The notes under the pieces were generated by a model. The model did no database searches. It was not told the DNA's origin and saw only the letters and a program-made list of their open reading frames with translations. Position numbers and translations under genes: made by a program. A stretch of DNA of 64,000 bases from Ramlibacter cellulosilyticus. Its GTDB lineage: Bacteria; Pseudomonadota; Gammaproteobacteria; Burkholderiales; Burkholderiaceae_C. Positions within the stretch are counted from its first letter, which is position 1. Each line of letters starts with the position of its first letter. Of this stretch, positions 42,775 to 51,459 are shown one piece after another. The stretch covers positions 62,001 through 126,000 of the forward strand of contig NZ_JACORT010000009.1 in assembly GCF_014297465.1 (NCBI RefSeq). The letters run 5' to 3'.

Positions 42775-44268
42775 TTACTGGAACGCCACTTCGTCGAAGC
42801 TGCGCAGCTTGCGGCTGTGCAGCCGCTGCGGACCTTGTGAACGCAGGATCTCGATCGCGCGCATGCCGATGCGCAGGTGCTGGTCCACGCGCTCGCGGTA
42901 GAAGTGGTTCGCCATGCCCGGCAGCTTGATCTCGCCGTGCAGCGGCTTGTCGCTCACGCACAGCAGCGTGCCGTAGGGCACGCGGAAGCGGAAACCGTTG
43001 GCCGCGATCGTGGCGCTCTCCATGTCGAGGGCGACGGCGCGGCTTTGCGAGAAGCGGCGCTGCGGCTCGTTGCCGGGCAGCAGCTCCCAGTTGCGGTTGT
43101 CCGTGCTCGCCACGGTGCCCGTGCGCATGATGCGCTTGAGGTCCGCGCCCTGGCATTGCGTGACGTCCGCCACCGCCTGCTCCAGCGCCACCTGGATCTC
43201 GGCCAGCGCGGGGATGGGGACCCACAAGGGCAGTTCCTCGTCGAGCACGTGGTCCTCGCGCACGTACGCGTGGGCCAGCACGTAGTCGCCCAGCTGCTGG
43301 CTGTTGCGCAGGCCCGCGCAGTGCCCGAGCATCAGCCAGGCGTGCGGCCGCAGCACGGCGACGTGGTCGGTGATGTTCTTCGCGTTCGACGGGCCCACGC
43401 CGATGTTCACCATGGTGATGCCGCCGTGCCCCGGGCGGATCAGGTGGTACGCCGGCATCTGCGGCAGCCGCGGCGGCGGCGCGCCCAGGCTGTCCATCGC
43501 CTCGCGCGGCAGGCCCACGCGGCGCGTGACCACGTTGCCCGGCTCGACGAAGGCGATGTACTCGCTGTCCGGGCGGTTCATCTCCTCGTGACCGAGCTTC
43601 ACGAATTCGTCGATGTAGAACTGGTAGTTCGTGAACAGCACGAAATTCTGGAACCATTCGGGCACCGTGCCGGTGTAGTGGCGCAGGCGGTGCAGCGAGT
43701 AGTCGACGCGCGAGGCGGTGAACAGCGACAGCGGCACCGGCTGGCCGGCGTCGAAGCGCACCGTGCCGTTGGCGATGCCGTCGTCCATGGTGCCGAGGTC
43801 CGGCAGGTCGAACAGGTCGCGCATCAGCGCGCGGCGCTGCGGCGGCATGTTGCCTTCGATGTGGTCATGCTCCGCGAAGGAGAAGTGGATCGGCATCGGC
43901 TCGTGGCTCGTGCCGATCTCCAGCGGCACGCCGTGGTTCTGGAGCAGGAGCCGGAACTGCTGCAGGTAGTACGGCCCGTACAGGTCGGGTCGCGTCAGCG
44001 TCGTCTCGTAGCGGCCGGTGCTCGCGACGAAGCCGTACGAGAGGCCCGAGTTCTCCAGTGCGGCCTGCGGCACCACGCTGTCGGTGTGGATGCGCACGTA
44101 GGGGTAGCAGGCCCGCACGCGCGCCGGCATCTGCTCGCCGGCCACGAAGCGCTGCATCGCCTCGCGCAGGTGGTTGATCTGCTGCGCGTAGATCGCTCGC
44201 ACCTGGTCCAGGGCGCTCTCGGCATCGTGGTGGAAGGTGGGTGCGATGAAGGGCGGCATGAAGGGCAT
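42775..44268 (-). CDS. amn: AMP nucleosidase
   Basis: Amn hydrolyses AMP to adenine and ribose 5-phosphate, adjusting adenylate pools. The product has 497 residues from the ATG at 44268. The N-terminal regulatory domain includes 'YPYVRIHTDSVVPQAALENS', and the C-terminal nucleoside-phosphorylase-like domain has 'ITMVNIGVGPSNAKNITDHV' and 'SRAVALDMESATIAANGFRF', where the DMES block contacts the ribose. Length and layout match the E. coli enzyme. Alternative starts at 44295 and 44259 would change only the first residues. Confidence 0.95.
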   Translation of the reverse strand: MPFMPPFIAPTFHHDAESALDQVRAIYAQQINHLREAMQRFVAGEQMPARVRACYPYVRIHTDSVVPQAALENSGLSYGFVASTGRYETTLTRPDLYGPYYLQQFRLLLQNHGVPLEIGTSHEPMPIHFSFAEHDHIEGNMPPQRRALMRDLFDLPDLGTMDDGIANGTVRFDAGQPVPLSLFTASRVDYSLHRLRHYTGTVPEWFQNFVLFTNYQFYIDEFVKLGHEEMNRPDSEYIAFVEPGNVVTRRVGLPREAMDSLGAPPPRLPQMPAYHLIRPGHGGITMVNIGVGPSNAKNITDHVAVLRPHAWLMLGHCAGLRNSQQLGDYVLAHAYVREDHVLDEELPLWVPIPALAEIQVALEQAVADVTQCQGADLKRIMRTGTVASTDNRNWELLPGNEPQRRFSQSRAVALDMESATIAANGFRFRVPYGTLLCVSDKPLHGEIKLPGMANHFYRERVDQHLRIGMRAIEILRSQGPQRLHSRKLRSFDEVAFQ

Positions 44269-44442
44269 GTGCCTATTGTGCAACTCCCGTTCCACCGTCC
44301 CCCAACCCGGCCGGCGGTGCGCCTGCGTCCTACAAGGTGTAACGCAGTCCTCTGACCCATCCTCTTGCGCCCAGGGCCGACAGTCTGCGTCATCCAGAAC
44401 AGCGTCGCTGACAGGCGCAAATCAATCAAGGAGTCCAAGAAA

Positions 44443-44703
44443 ATGACGACAGCGTTGGCCGCCAATCCCTTCGCCCTGATGGTCGATCCCGCCCAGGTCC
44501 GTGCCCACATCGACCAGTCGGAATCCCTGACCAAACTGAGCCAGCGCACCTGCCATCCCCTGGACCGCGCCGTGATCCGCTGCGCGAGCGCCGAGATCGC
44601 CGCCTTCGACGCCAAGATCGACCGCACCACGATCTACCTGCCGCCGGAAGAAGAGAAGCCGGCGCCCGTGACGCGCACCTACACGCGCGGCCGCGTCAAC
44701 TGA
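44443..44703 (+). CDS. Hypothetical small cytoplasmic protein
   Basis: The product has 86 residues from the ATG at 44443, with AAGGAG at 44428-44433 at good spacing. The sequence is mixed in charge with 'HIDQSESLTKLSQRTCHPLD' in the middle and a proline/arginine tail ('YLPPEEEKPAPVTRTYTRGR'). No signal peptide or membrane segment is seen. It does not match a family I know. Its last eight bases overlap the end of the convergent FecR-domain gene, an unusual tail-to-tail overlap without a terminator. Confidence 0.65.
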   Translation: MTTALAANPFALMVDPAQVRAHIDQSESLTKLSQRTCHPLDRAVIRCASAEIAAFDAKIDRTTIYLPPEEEKPAPVTRTYTRGRVN

Positions 44704-46558
44704 CCCTGCGGGCCGGCACGCCCATGGGTGCCGGCCGCACCGGCTGCGGCTGGTAGTACTGCTGCTGCCGCAGCCACACTTCCTGGTCCCGTCGTTCCTG
44801 TTCGCGCCGCGCCTGGTCCGCCAGGGCCCGCTGGCGCCGGAAGTCCTCCTCGCGGCGCGCCACTTCTTCCCGGCGCGCCTGCTCCTCGCGACGGGCCTGT
44901 TCCTCCCGCCTTTCCTCTTCCGCGCGGCGCGCGGCCTGCTCGCGGCGCGCCTGCGCGCCCTGTTCCTCGCGACGGGCCTGCTCCTGCAGGCGGGCGAGCT
45001 GCTGCTTGCGCGCCTCGGCGATCTTCTCCGCTTCGGCCCTGCGGACGGCGGCCAGGCGCTTTTCCTCTTCGGCCTTCTTCGCGGCGGCGCGGCGTTCTTC
45101 CTCCGCGCGCCTGGCGGCGGCGACGCGCTTCGTTTCCTGCTCCTTCTTCGCCTGTGCGGCGGCGCGGCGCTCGTCGTCCGCGCGCTTCGCGGCGGCGTGG
45201 GCGCGCCGGCGATCCTCGGCGCGCCGGTTGTCGGCGGCGACGCGGCGCTCGCTCTCGATGCGCCGGGCTTCGGCCTTCCTCGCTTCGGCCGCGGCGGCGC
45301 GCTTTTCGTTCTCCGCGCGCTTCGCCTCCGCGGTGGCGCGCTTGTCGTTGTCGATCCGCTTCGCCTCGGCGGCGGCCGCACGCTTCTCGTTTTCGACGCG
45401 CTTTGCTTCCGCGAGGGCGGCGGCGCGGTGTTCGGCTTCCGCGCGCGCTGCGGCGGCGCGGCGCTCGTCCTCGCGCTGCTGCGCGACGCGCTCGCGTTCG
45501 GCCTGCTCGCGCGCGGCTTGCGCGGCCGCTTCGGCCTGGGCCCGCGCGCGGGCTTCGGCTTCCGCCTTCAGGGAGGCCGAGGGCAGGGCGGACGCGACGG
45601 CGGTGCCGGGGGCACCCACGCGCAGCGGCACCGCCGCGGGTGCCGTGGGCAGCACCGTCACGTTCGGCAGGGTCTGCGCCTTGGCGACGGGCGGCAGGGG
45701 CACGGCCGGCGGCAGCGGCGCGGGCGTGGCCGCGGCCTTCGCGGCCTGCACCGGCGCTTGCGCCGCGGCGGCGGGCCTGGCACCGGGGAGCGAGGACGCG
45801 GGCCCGGTGATCACGATGTCCTTGCCCTTGTTGATGAAGGCAGGCACCGCGGGGGCCGCGGGGGCCGCCTGCGCCACGTTGGGCATGCTCACGGTGGGCT
45901 CGCCGCGCCGGCGCGCGCCGGTCCACTTGTCGAAATCGTCGGTGGCCGCGAACGCGGACTGCGGCACGCGCGAAAGGTCGCGCGACTTGAAGCTCACGCG
46001 CTGGCCGTTCTTCACTTCCAGCGCCTCGCCCTTCTCGCCGTACACGACGCCCGAGCCGGAGAGCACCACGATGCGGGTGAGGCCCTGCTTGGGGTCCACG
46101 TCGATGCGGTAGTCGCCGGCCTGCCGCGCGCGGAACGCGAGGTTGGGCGTGCCGACCTCGAAGCTGTCGCCCGGATTCAGCTGGGTGACCGTTGCGGCAA
46201 TGGTGCCCTGCGTGAGGCTTAGCTGGGTCGCGGTGTCGCCCACGTTCTCCAGCACCATCTGCGTCTCGCCATTGAGCCGCACGGCATGGCCGCCTGCCTG
46301 CACTTCGGCGCGCGAGCCGCGGTCGATCCAGAGGCGGTCGCCCCGCTTCAGGAGCCGGCGCGGCTGGACGTCATGCCACTCCTTGTCGCCCTGCGGCGCG
46401 TACGCCACCGAGCCCTCCGCGTGGTGCAAGTGGGCGGCGGGCACGGACACGACGTCCTGCGCCAGCGCCCCTGAGCCCCATGCAAGTGCCAGGGCTGCCA
46501 GTCCGTGGCTGATCCGGCGGCAGCCCCCCACGCCGGTTCTCGATTGCAGAGCGTTCAT
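44696..46558 (-). CDS. FecR-domain protein with long Ala/Glu/Arg coiled coil
   Basis: The 620-residue exported protein has a signal peptide ending near 'GSGALAQ'. Residues about 45-210 form a FecR-type domain ('YAPQGDKEWHDVQPRRLLKR', 'GTIAATVTQLNPGDSFEVGT', 'FRARQAGDYRIDVD'). A proline/alanine linker follows. Residues about 330-585 are an almost uninterrupted charged helix built from degenerate repeats such as 'AEAKRVENEKRAAA' and 'ARREEQARREE'. The C-terminus is short and glutamine/proline-rich. The layout suggests a periplasmic or cell-wall-linked structural protein rather than an iron-signalling FecR. The repeats may vary between strains. Confidence 0.8.
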   Translation of the reverse strand: MNALQSRTGVGGCRRISHGLAALALAWGSGALAQDVVSVPAAHLHHAEGSVAYAPQGDKEWHDVQPRRLLKRGDRLWIDRGSRAEVQAGGHAVRLNGETQMVLENVGDTATQLSLTQGTIAATVTQLNPGDSFEVGTPNLAFRARQAGDYRIDVDPKQGLTRIVVLSGSGVVYGEKGEALEVKNGQRVSFKSRDLSRVPQSAFAATDDFDKWTGARRRGEPTVSMPNVAQAAPAAPAVPAFINKGKDIVITGPASSLPGARPAAAAQAPVQAAKAAATPAPLPPAVPLPPVAKAQTLPNVTVLPTAPAAVPLRVGAPGTAVASALPSASLKAEAEARARAQAEAAAQAAREQAERERVAQQREDERRAAAARAEAEHRAAALAEAKRVENEKRAAAAEAKRIDNDKRATAEAKRAENEKRAAAAEARKAEARRIESERRVAADNRRAEDRRRAHAAAKRADDERRAAAQAKKEQETKRVAAARRAEEERRAAAKKAEEEKRLAAVRRAEAEKIAEARKQQLARLQEQARREEQGAQARREQAARRAEEERREEQARREEQARREEVARREEDFRRQRALADQARREQERRDQEVWLRQQQYYQPQPVRPAPMGVPARRVS

Positions 46559-46668
46559 GGTGAGGTATTGAACGCTTGAGCCACGGCAAAAGCACGCTAA
46601 GGGCGTGTAAAGGTCCTGGGAGTTTTCCCGAGCCGGCCCTTTCGCGTGAAGTTGTCACGTGGCCTGCA

Positions 46669-48051
46669 TCAGGGTCCGGGGAACTTCGCGACGACCGGTT
46701 CCCGCATGGTCACGAATTCTTCGGCCGCCGTGGGATGGATCCCGATGGTGCGATCGAAGACCGCCTTGGTGGCACCGGCCTGCATGGCGACCGCGAAGCC
46801 CTGCACGACCTCGCCGGCCTCGGCGCCCACCATGTGCAGGCCCACGACGCGGTCGGTGGCCGCGTCGACCACGAGCTTCATCAGCGTGCGTTCCGGGTTG
46901 CCGCTCAAGGTGTGCCGCAGCGCGCGGAAGTCGGTGCGGAAGATGCGGACGTCGCCGTGGCGTTCGCGCGCCTGCTGCTCGGTGAGGCCCACCGTGCCCA
47001 CCGTGGGATGCGTGAAGACGGCGGTCGGCACGAGCTCGTAGCCCAGGGAGCGCTCGCCGGTCCCGAACAACTGGTCGACCACCACCATGGCTTCGGCCAG
47101 GGCCACGGGCGTGAGCTGCACGCGCGCGATCACGTCGCCCACCGCCAGGATCGACGGCACCTGCGTGCGGAAGCGCTCGTCCACCACGATCGCGCCGTGG
47201 GGCGAGGTGCGCAGGCCGGCGGCTTCCAGCCCGAGCCCCGCGACGTTCGGGATGCGGCCGGTCGCATAGAGCACCGCGTCCGCCTCCAGCACCTCGCCGC
47301 CGGCGAAGCGCACGGCGAGGGCGTCGCCCTGCCGCTCCACCGCCTCGACGTCGCTGCGCAGGCGCAGGTCGACGCCGTGCTTCACCATCTCCTGCGCGAG
47401 GAAGGTCCGCACCTCGTCGTCGAAGCCGCGCAGGATCTGCTCGCCCCGGTACGACTGGGTCACCTGCGCCCCGAGCCCCTGGAAGATGGATGCGAACTCG
47501 CAGGCGATGTAGCCGCCACCGACGACGACCAGCCGTCGCGGGAAGGGCGCGAGGTCGAACATCTGGTCCGATGTGAGCACATGCTCGCGGCCGGGGAAGT
47601 GCGGGACCGAGGGCGTGCCCCCGGTGGCAACGAGGATGTGCCGCGCGCGCCAGCGACGCGCGCCGTCGGCGTGCGCCACCTGCACGGTGTGGGCGTCGCA
47701 CAGGGTCGCCCAGCCGCGCACCAGGTCCACGCCGGCGCTGCGCAGCAGGTGTTCGTAGACGCCGTTGAGCCGGGCGATCTCGTGTGCCCGGTTCTTCTTC
47801 AGGCGTTCCCAGTCCAGGCGCGCGGGCGCGAGGTCCCAGCCGAACCCGGCGGCATCGCGGAAATGGTCCGCATATTCGGCGGCATGGCTATAGAGCTTCT
47901 TCGGGATGCAGCCCACGTTCACACAGGTGCCGCCGAGGGCGGCCGCCTCGGCCAGCACGACGCGGGCGCCCCGCTGCGCGGCCATGCGGGCGGCCCGCAC
48001 GCCGCCGCTGCCGCCGCCGACCACGAAGAGGTCGCAATCGAATCCGCTCAT
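46669..48051 (-). CDS. gor: Glutathione-disulphide reductase
   Basis: Gor reduces oxidised glutathione with NADPH. The product has 460 residues from the ATG at 48051; an upstream in-frame ATG at 48078 would add nine residues before the FAD motif. The FAD site is 'LFVVGGGSGGVRAARMAAQR', the redox disulphide is C43-C48 ('GGTCVNVGCIPKKLY'), the NADPH site is 'VVVGGGYIACEFASIFQGLG', and the C-terminal catalytic His-Glu is in 'TIGIHPTAAEEFVTM'. It diverges from the mlaE-like operon across about 96 bases. Confidence 0.96.
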   Translation of the reverse strand: MSGFDCDLFVVGGGSGGVRAARMAAQRGARVVLAEAAALGGTCVNVGCIPKKLYSHAAEYADHFRDAAGFGWDLAPARLDWERLKKNRAHEIARLNGVYEHLLRSAGVDLVRGWATLCDAHTVQVAHADGARRWRARHILVATGGTPSVPHFPGREHVLTSDQMFDLAPFPRRLVVVGGGYIACEFASIFQGLGAQVTQSYRGEQILRGFDDEVRTFLAQEMVKHGVDLRLRSDVEAVERQGDALAVRFAGGEVLEADAVLYATGRIPNVAGLGLEAAGLRTSPHGAIVVDERFRTQVPSILAVGDVIARVQLTPVALAEAMVVVDQLFGTGERSLGYELVPTAVFTHPTVGTVGLTEQQARERHGDVRIFRTDFRALRHTLSGNPERTLMKLVVDAATDRVVGLHMVGAEAGEVVQGFAVAMQAGATKAVFDRTIGIHPTAAEEFVTMREPVVAKFPGP

Positions 48052-48147
48052 CGCCGCTCCTTTCCTGTGCCTGTCCATGGCCGGGCAGGCTCGGCTGTAG
48101 GCCGTGCCTTACGAGGGTGCCCCAGCCGCACGTTTACCATCGCGCCC

Positions 48148-48948
48148 ATGCACTGGTCGACCTGGTACCGCACCGTGGGCCACACCAGCCTGGCGCCCGT
48201 GCGCTGGGCTGCGGCCTGGGCGCGCATCACCTTCTTCGGTTCGGTGATGGTCGTGCGCGCGCTCTCGCCGCGCAGCTACGGCCCGCAGACCCGCTACAAC
48301 CTTGCCCGCCACATGTACGTGGACACGGCGCCCATTCTCGGCTGGTTCACGGTGCTGATCGCCCTGTTCACGGTGATCATCACGCGCATCGTGGTCGTCA
48401 CCGCGGCCAGCTACGGCCTGTCGCAATATGCGCTGGAAATGGTGATCCGGGTGCTGGTGGTGGAATTGATCCCGCTGACCGCCGCGCTTTTCGTCGCGTT
48501 GCGCACCACGATCCCCAGTGGCGCCGCGCTGGTGGAGATGCGGCGCATCGGCCACTTCCGCACGCTGCGCCGGCAGCGCCTGGACCCGATCGCCGTGGAG
48601 GTGCTGCCGCGCATGATGGCCGGCATCTTCGCGTGCATCACGCTCGCCGCCCTCAGCTGCGTGGTCGCCGGTATCCTCGCCTACCTCGCCGTCTACGGCT
48701 TCACCATGGCGGGGACGCAGGCGTACAGCCACATGGCCGGCCGCGTGTTCGACCCGCTCTTCACCTTCATCTTCTCGCTCAAGACCTTGCTCTTCGCCAT
48801 CGCCGTGTCCGTGATCCCCATGGCTTCGGGCCTGAACAACATCGAGGACGACGGGTCGCGCGAGAGCGCGGCGCTGCAGGGCCTCGTGCGCATGTTCGGC
48901 GTGCTGCTGGTGATGGAAGCGCTCTCGCTGGTGGGCAACTACATCTGA
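48148..48948 (+). CDS. MlaE-family ABC permease
   Basis: The 266-residue inner-membrane protein belongs to the MlaE permease family, which moves phospholipids or other lipids between membranes with an MCE protein. Membrane segments lie at about residues 60-85, 95-115, 155-185, 205-225 and 240-260. 'LFVALRTTIPSGAALVEMRR' carries the family's conserved core before the cytoplasmic loop. The ATG at 48148 fits the hydrophilic N-terminus. The MCE gene starts two bases after its stop. No MlaF-type ATPase gene is adjacent, which is unusual. Confidence 0.88.
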   Translation: MHWSTWYRTVGHTSLAPVRWAAAWARITFFGSVMVVRALSPRSYGPQTRYNLARHMYVDTAPILGWFTVLIALFTVIITRIVVVTAASYGLSQYALEMVIRVLVVELIPLTAALFVALRTTIPSGAALVEMRRIGHFRTLRRQRLDPIAVEVLPRMMAGIFACITLAALSCVVAGILAYLAVYGFTMAGTQAYSHMAGRVFDPLFTFIFSLKTLLFAIAVSVIPMASGLNNIEDDGSRESAALQGLVRMFGVLLVMEALSLVGNYI

Positions 48949-48950
48949 CC

Positions 48951-50000
48951 ATGGCCCAGGACCCCCCGCGCACGCCCCCGCCCAGCCCCAGCGCCCCGCC
49001 GCAGCCGGAGACGCCGGTCCAGAAATCCGAGCCCACCGCCAAGCACGTGCCGGTGCGCAACCTGGAGCTGAAGGCCACGCTGCTGCTCGCGTTCACCGTC
49101 GGCCTGATCATCGCCTCGGCCCTGTTCCTGCTGCGGGCGCGCGGCTTCTTCGACCCCAAGCAGCACCTGGTGCTCGTCACCGACAACGCGGAAGGCGTGG
49201 TGGCGGGCATGGACCTCACCTTCTCCGGCTTCCCGATCGGCACGGTCAAGCGCGTGTCGCTCGGCGAGAAGGGCAACGTGCAGATCGAGATCGACGTGCT
49301 GCAGAAGGAGGCGAAGTGGCTGCGTACCTCCAGCGTGTTCACGCTGATCAAGCCGATCATCGGCGCGACGCAGCTGCGCGCCTACAGCGGCATCCTCACC
49401 GACCCGCCCCTGCCGGACGGCGCGGAGCGCCCCGTGCTGCGGGGCGACTTCAACGAGGAGGTGGGCCGCGTGATCGGCGCGACCAAGGACGTGCTCGACA
49501 ACCTGAACCAGCTCACCGCCGCGAATTCGGAACTGAACCGCTCCCTGGCGAACCTGCAGGTGTTCACGAGCAAGCTGCAGAGCCGGCAAGGGGCGCTGCA
49601 CGCGATCTTCGGTAACGAGCAGGACGCGCGCAAGCTCGTGGACGCGGTGGAGCGGGCGAATGCGGCGATGGCGCAGATCCAGCGGCTGGCGGCGAACGGC
49701 GACCGGCTGGTGTCCAACGCGGACGCGCGCGTGTTCGGCCCGAACGGCATCGCCAATGACGCGCAGGCGAGCGTGCGGCAGATGAATGCGTTGCTGTCCG
49801 ATGCGCGCGGCAGCCTGCAGCGCGTGGACGCCGTGCTGAAGGAGGCGCAGGGCATCGCCGGCAACGTGAACAAGGCGACCGAGGACCTCGGCAGCCTGCG
49901 CGGCGACGTGGAGGCCAACCTGCGCAAGATCGAGGACCTGATCAACGACCTGAACCGGAAGTGGCCTTTCGCCAAGGAGCGAAAGATCGAGTTGCCATGA
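48951..50000 (+). CDS. MCE/MlaD-domain lipid transport protein
   Basis: The product has 349 residues, with a proline-rich cytoplasmic N-terminus to about residue 40 and one transmembrane helix at about 44-64. The MCE domain follows ('HLVLVTDNAEGVVAGMDLTF', then 'GFPIGTVKRVSLGEKGNVQI'). The rest is a long helical region ('LNQLTAANSELNRSLANLQV') that would form a hexameric periplasmic tunnel or needle. It presumably binds the MlaE-like permease encoded upstream. The stop overlaps the lipoprotein gene by four bases. Confidence 0.88.
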   Translation: MAQDPPRTPPPSPSAPPQPETPVQKSEPTAKHVPVRNLELKATLLLAFTVGLIIASALFLLRARGFFDPKQHLVLVTDNAEGVVAGMDLTFSGFPIGTVKRVSLGEKGNVQIEIDVLQKEAKWLRTSSVFTLIKPIIGATQLRAYSGILTDPPLPDGAERPVLRGDFNEEVGRVIGATKDVLDNLNQLTAANSELNRSLANLQVFTSKLQSRQGALHAIFGNEQDARKLVDAVERANAAMAQIQRLAANGDRLVSNADARVFGPNGIANDAQASVRQMNALLSDARGSLQRVDAVLKEAQGIAGNVNKATEDLGSLRGDVEANLRKIEDLINDLNRKWPFAKERKIELP

Positions 50001-50644
50001 GGATCCTCCTGTCCCTTGTCCTGGTCGCCTTGCTCGCGGCCTGCGGCAACAAGCCGCGCCAGCCCGACTGGCTGGTGAACGCCGACGGCGCGCAGGACCG
50101 CTACGAGCGCGCCTACCTCTCGGGAAACGATCGCGTCGCGACGTCCGAGTTCACGCGCTTTCGCAGCGAGGTGGCCAGCACGGCGCAGCCGGGGCTGGTG
50201 GCCCGCGCGGAGCTCACGCGCTGCGCGGTGCAGGTGGCGAGCCTGGACTTCGCGCCTTGCACGGGCTTCGAGCGGCTGCGGCAGGACGCGCCGGAGGCGG
50301 AGCGGGCGTATGCGGACTTCCTGGCTGGCACGGCGACACCGGAGCAGGCCAGGCTGCTGCCGGAGCAGTACCGCGGCATCGCGGGTGGGCAGGGCGGGGC
50401 GGCGGCCCTGAAAGGCGTCAAGGAGCCGCTGCCGCGGCTGGTCGCGGCGGGCGTGTTGCTGCGCACCGAGAAGGCGGATCCGGAGGTGCTGCAGGTGGCC
50501 GTGGACACCGCGTCGGATCAAGGCTGGCGGCGCAGCGTGATGGCGTGGCTGGGGGCGCAGGCGATGCGGGCGGAGAAGGCGGGGGCGGTGGAGGAGGCGG
50601 CGAAGTTGCGCCGACGCATGCAGCTCGCGAGCGAACAGAAGTGA
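49997..50644 (+). CDS. Lipoprotein coupled to the MCE system
   Basis: The 215-residue product has a lipoprotein signal peptide ending 'LLAAC' (C17). The mature protein is helical, with a pair of cysteines near residues 76 and 88 ('LTRCAVQVASLDFAPC') that may form a disulphide. It is not the usual ABC auxiliary lipoprotein family of MCE operons as far as I can tell. Overlap with the MCE gene by four bases implies that it works with the transporter, perhaps at the outer membrane. The function is not established. Confidence 0.75.
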   Translation: MRILLSLVLVALLAACGNKPRQPDWLVNADGAQDRYERAYLSGNDRVATSEFTRFRSEVASTAQPGLVARAELTRCAVQVASLDFAPCTGFERLRQDAPEAERAYADFLAGTATPEQARLLPEQYRGIAGGQGGAAALKGVKEPLPRLVAAGVLLRTEKADPEVLQVAVDTASDQGWRRSVMAWLGAQAMRAEKAGAVEEAAKLRRRMQLASEQK

Positions 50645-50765
50645 TCGGTGGGGTTCGCTTCGCTCACCGTCCCGCGGCGCGCCGCGGCCACCCTACAACT
50701 TGGGGCGCGCTGTAGGGTGGCGCGCCGGCAGGCGCGGACGGTGAGTGAAGCGAACCCCACCGATC
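50643..50765. repeat. Long near-perfect palindrome, family A copy 3
   Basis: Thirty-base arms (50643-50672 and 50736-50765) match as inverted copies at 29 of 30 positions, with the same CGGTGGGGTTCGCT core as copies 1 and 2. Inner CCACCCTAC and GTAGGGTGG segments also pair. It fills the convergent gap between the lipoprotein gene and the AlkB-like gene. Confidence 0.88.
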
Positions 50766-50769
50766 GGCC

Positions 50770-51357
50770 TCATCTCCGCGCAGACGCCGTCCGCAACGTA
50801 ATCGAATACCGCAACCTCTTCGTCGGCGACACCGCGTGCTGCCACTCCCACCGTGACGCCCCGCGCAGCAGGTAGATCGACCGCGGCGGCAGCACGAGGC
50901 TCATCGTCTTCACCTTGCTCCCCACGACGTGCGGATACGGCCGGAAGCGCATCACGGCTTCGTCCAGCAGCGAGACGCCCACCACGTCTTCGAAGTCCGG
51001 CACGTCGCGGTGCCAGCCGAGCGGCGTTCCCGGCTCGTACGCCGCCAGCAGCGCCTGCGTGAAGCGTTCGGGCGCGATCCCCGCCCACGCACCGGCGCGT
51101 GCGCGCAGCGCGTCCAGCCAGGCCGGCAGGGGCTCGACTGCATTCAGTTGCTGGGCGCTGAAGTCGTACTGGCCGCCATAGCTCAGGACCTTGCGGCGGG
51201 CGGTGTACTGCTGGTACTGCATGGGCGCGAGCGGCAGCGCGCGCAGCATGGCCAGCAGCGCCGATTCCTCGTCAGGGGAGAGGAAGTCCGCTTCGTAGCG
51301 CATGCCCGGCGGCAGCGCGGGCGGCGCTTCGCCGAAGAGGTCCGACTGGCTCACCAC
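50770..51357 (-). CDS. alkB: AlkB-like 2-oxoglutarate/Fe(II) dioxygenase
   Basis: AlkB-family enzymes repair alkylated bases by oxidative demethylation. The product has about 195 residues. The iron ligands are the HxD in 'LGWHRDVPDFED' and the histidine in 'WEWQHAVSPTKRLRY', and 2-oxoglutarate is bound by arginines in 'KRLRYSITLR'. 'YGGQYDFSAQ' resembles the substrate-lid region. No ATG fits; two tandem GTG codons at 51357 and 51354 are the likely starts. An intrinsic terminator for the upstream histone-like gene lies just ahead. Confidence 0.88.
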   Translation of the reverse strand: MVSQSDLFGEAPPALPPGMRYEADFLSPDEESALLAMLRALPLAPMQYQQYTARRKVLSYGGQYDFSAQQLNAVEPLPAWLDALRARAGAWAGIAPERFTQALLAAYEPGTPLGWHRDVPDFEDVVGVSLLDEAVMRFRPYPHVVGSKVKTMSLVLPPRSIYLLRGASRWEWQHAVSPTKRLRYSITLRTASARR

Positions 51358-51373
51358 GCCAGTATGCAGGCAG

Positions 51374-51404
51374 GAAAAAGCCCGCGGGGTGAGCCGCGGG
51401 CTTT
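51374..51404 (-). terminator. Intrinsic terminator of the histone H1-like gene
   Basis: On the minus strand an 11-bp perfect stem (51394-51404 with 51378-51388) is followed by a T tract (the AAAAA at 51375-51379 of the + strand). A second hairpin, 51422-51431 with 51443-51452, lies between it and the stop codon. Confidence 0.88.
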
Positions 51405-51459
51405 GGAGCGGACCAGGCATCCACGGGCGAAACGCGCAGCGCTTCGCCCGTGATCTGCC

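Noticed and set aside
44728..45810. Long + strand frames antisense to the FecR-domain gene
   Set aside because: They are Ala/Arg/Pro-rich complements of the repetitive Ala/Glu/Arg codons of the coiled coil.
48052..48147. Search for a missed MlaF ATPase gene next to the permease
   Set aside because: The gap is only 96 bases and holds the divergent promoters; no Walker motif occurs in any frame nearby.
46576..48948. A 790-codon + strand frame that could read as a fusion protein
   Set aside because: The first 524 codons are antisense to gor and low in complexity; only the MlaE-like part from 48148 shows family motifs.
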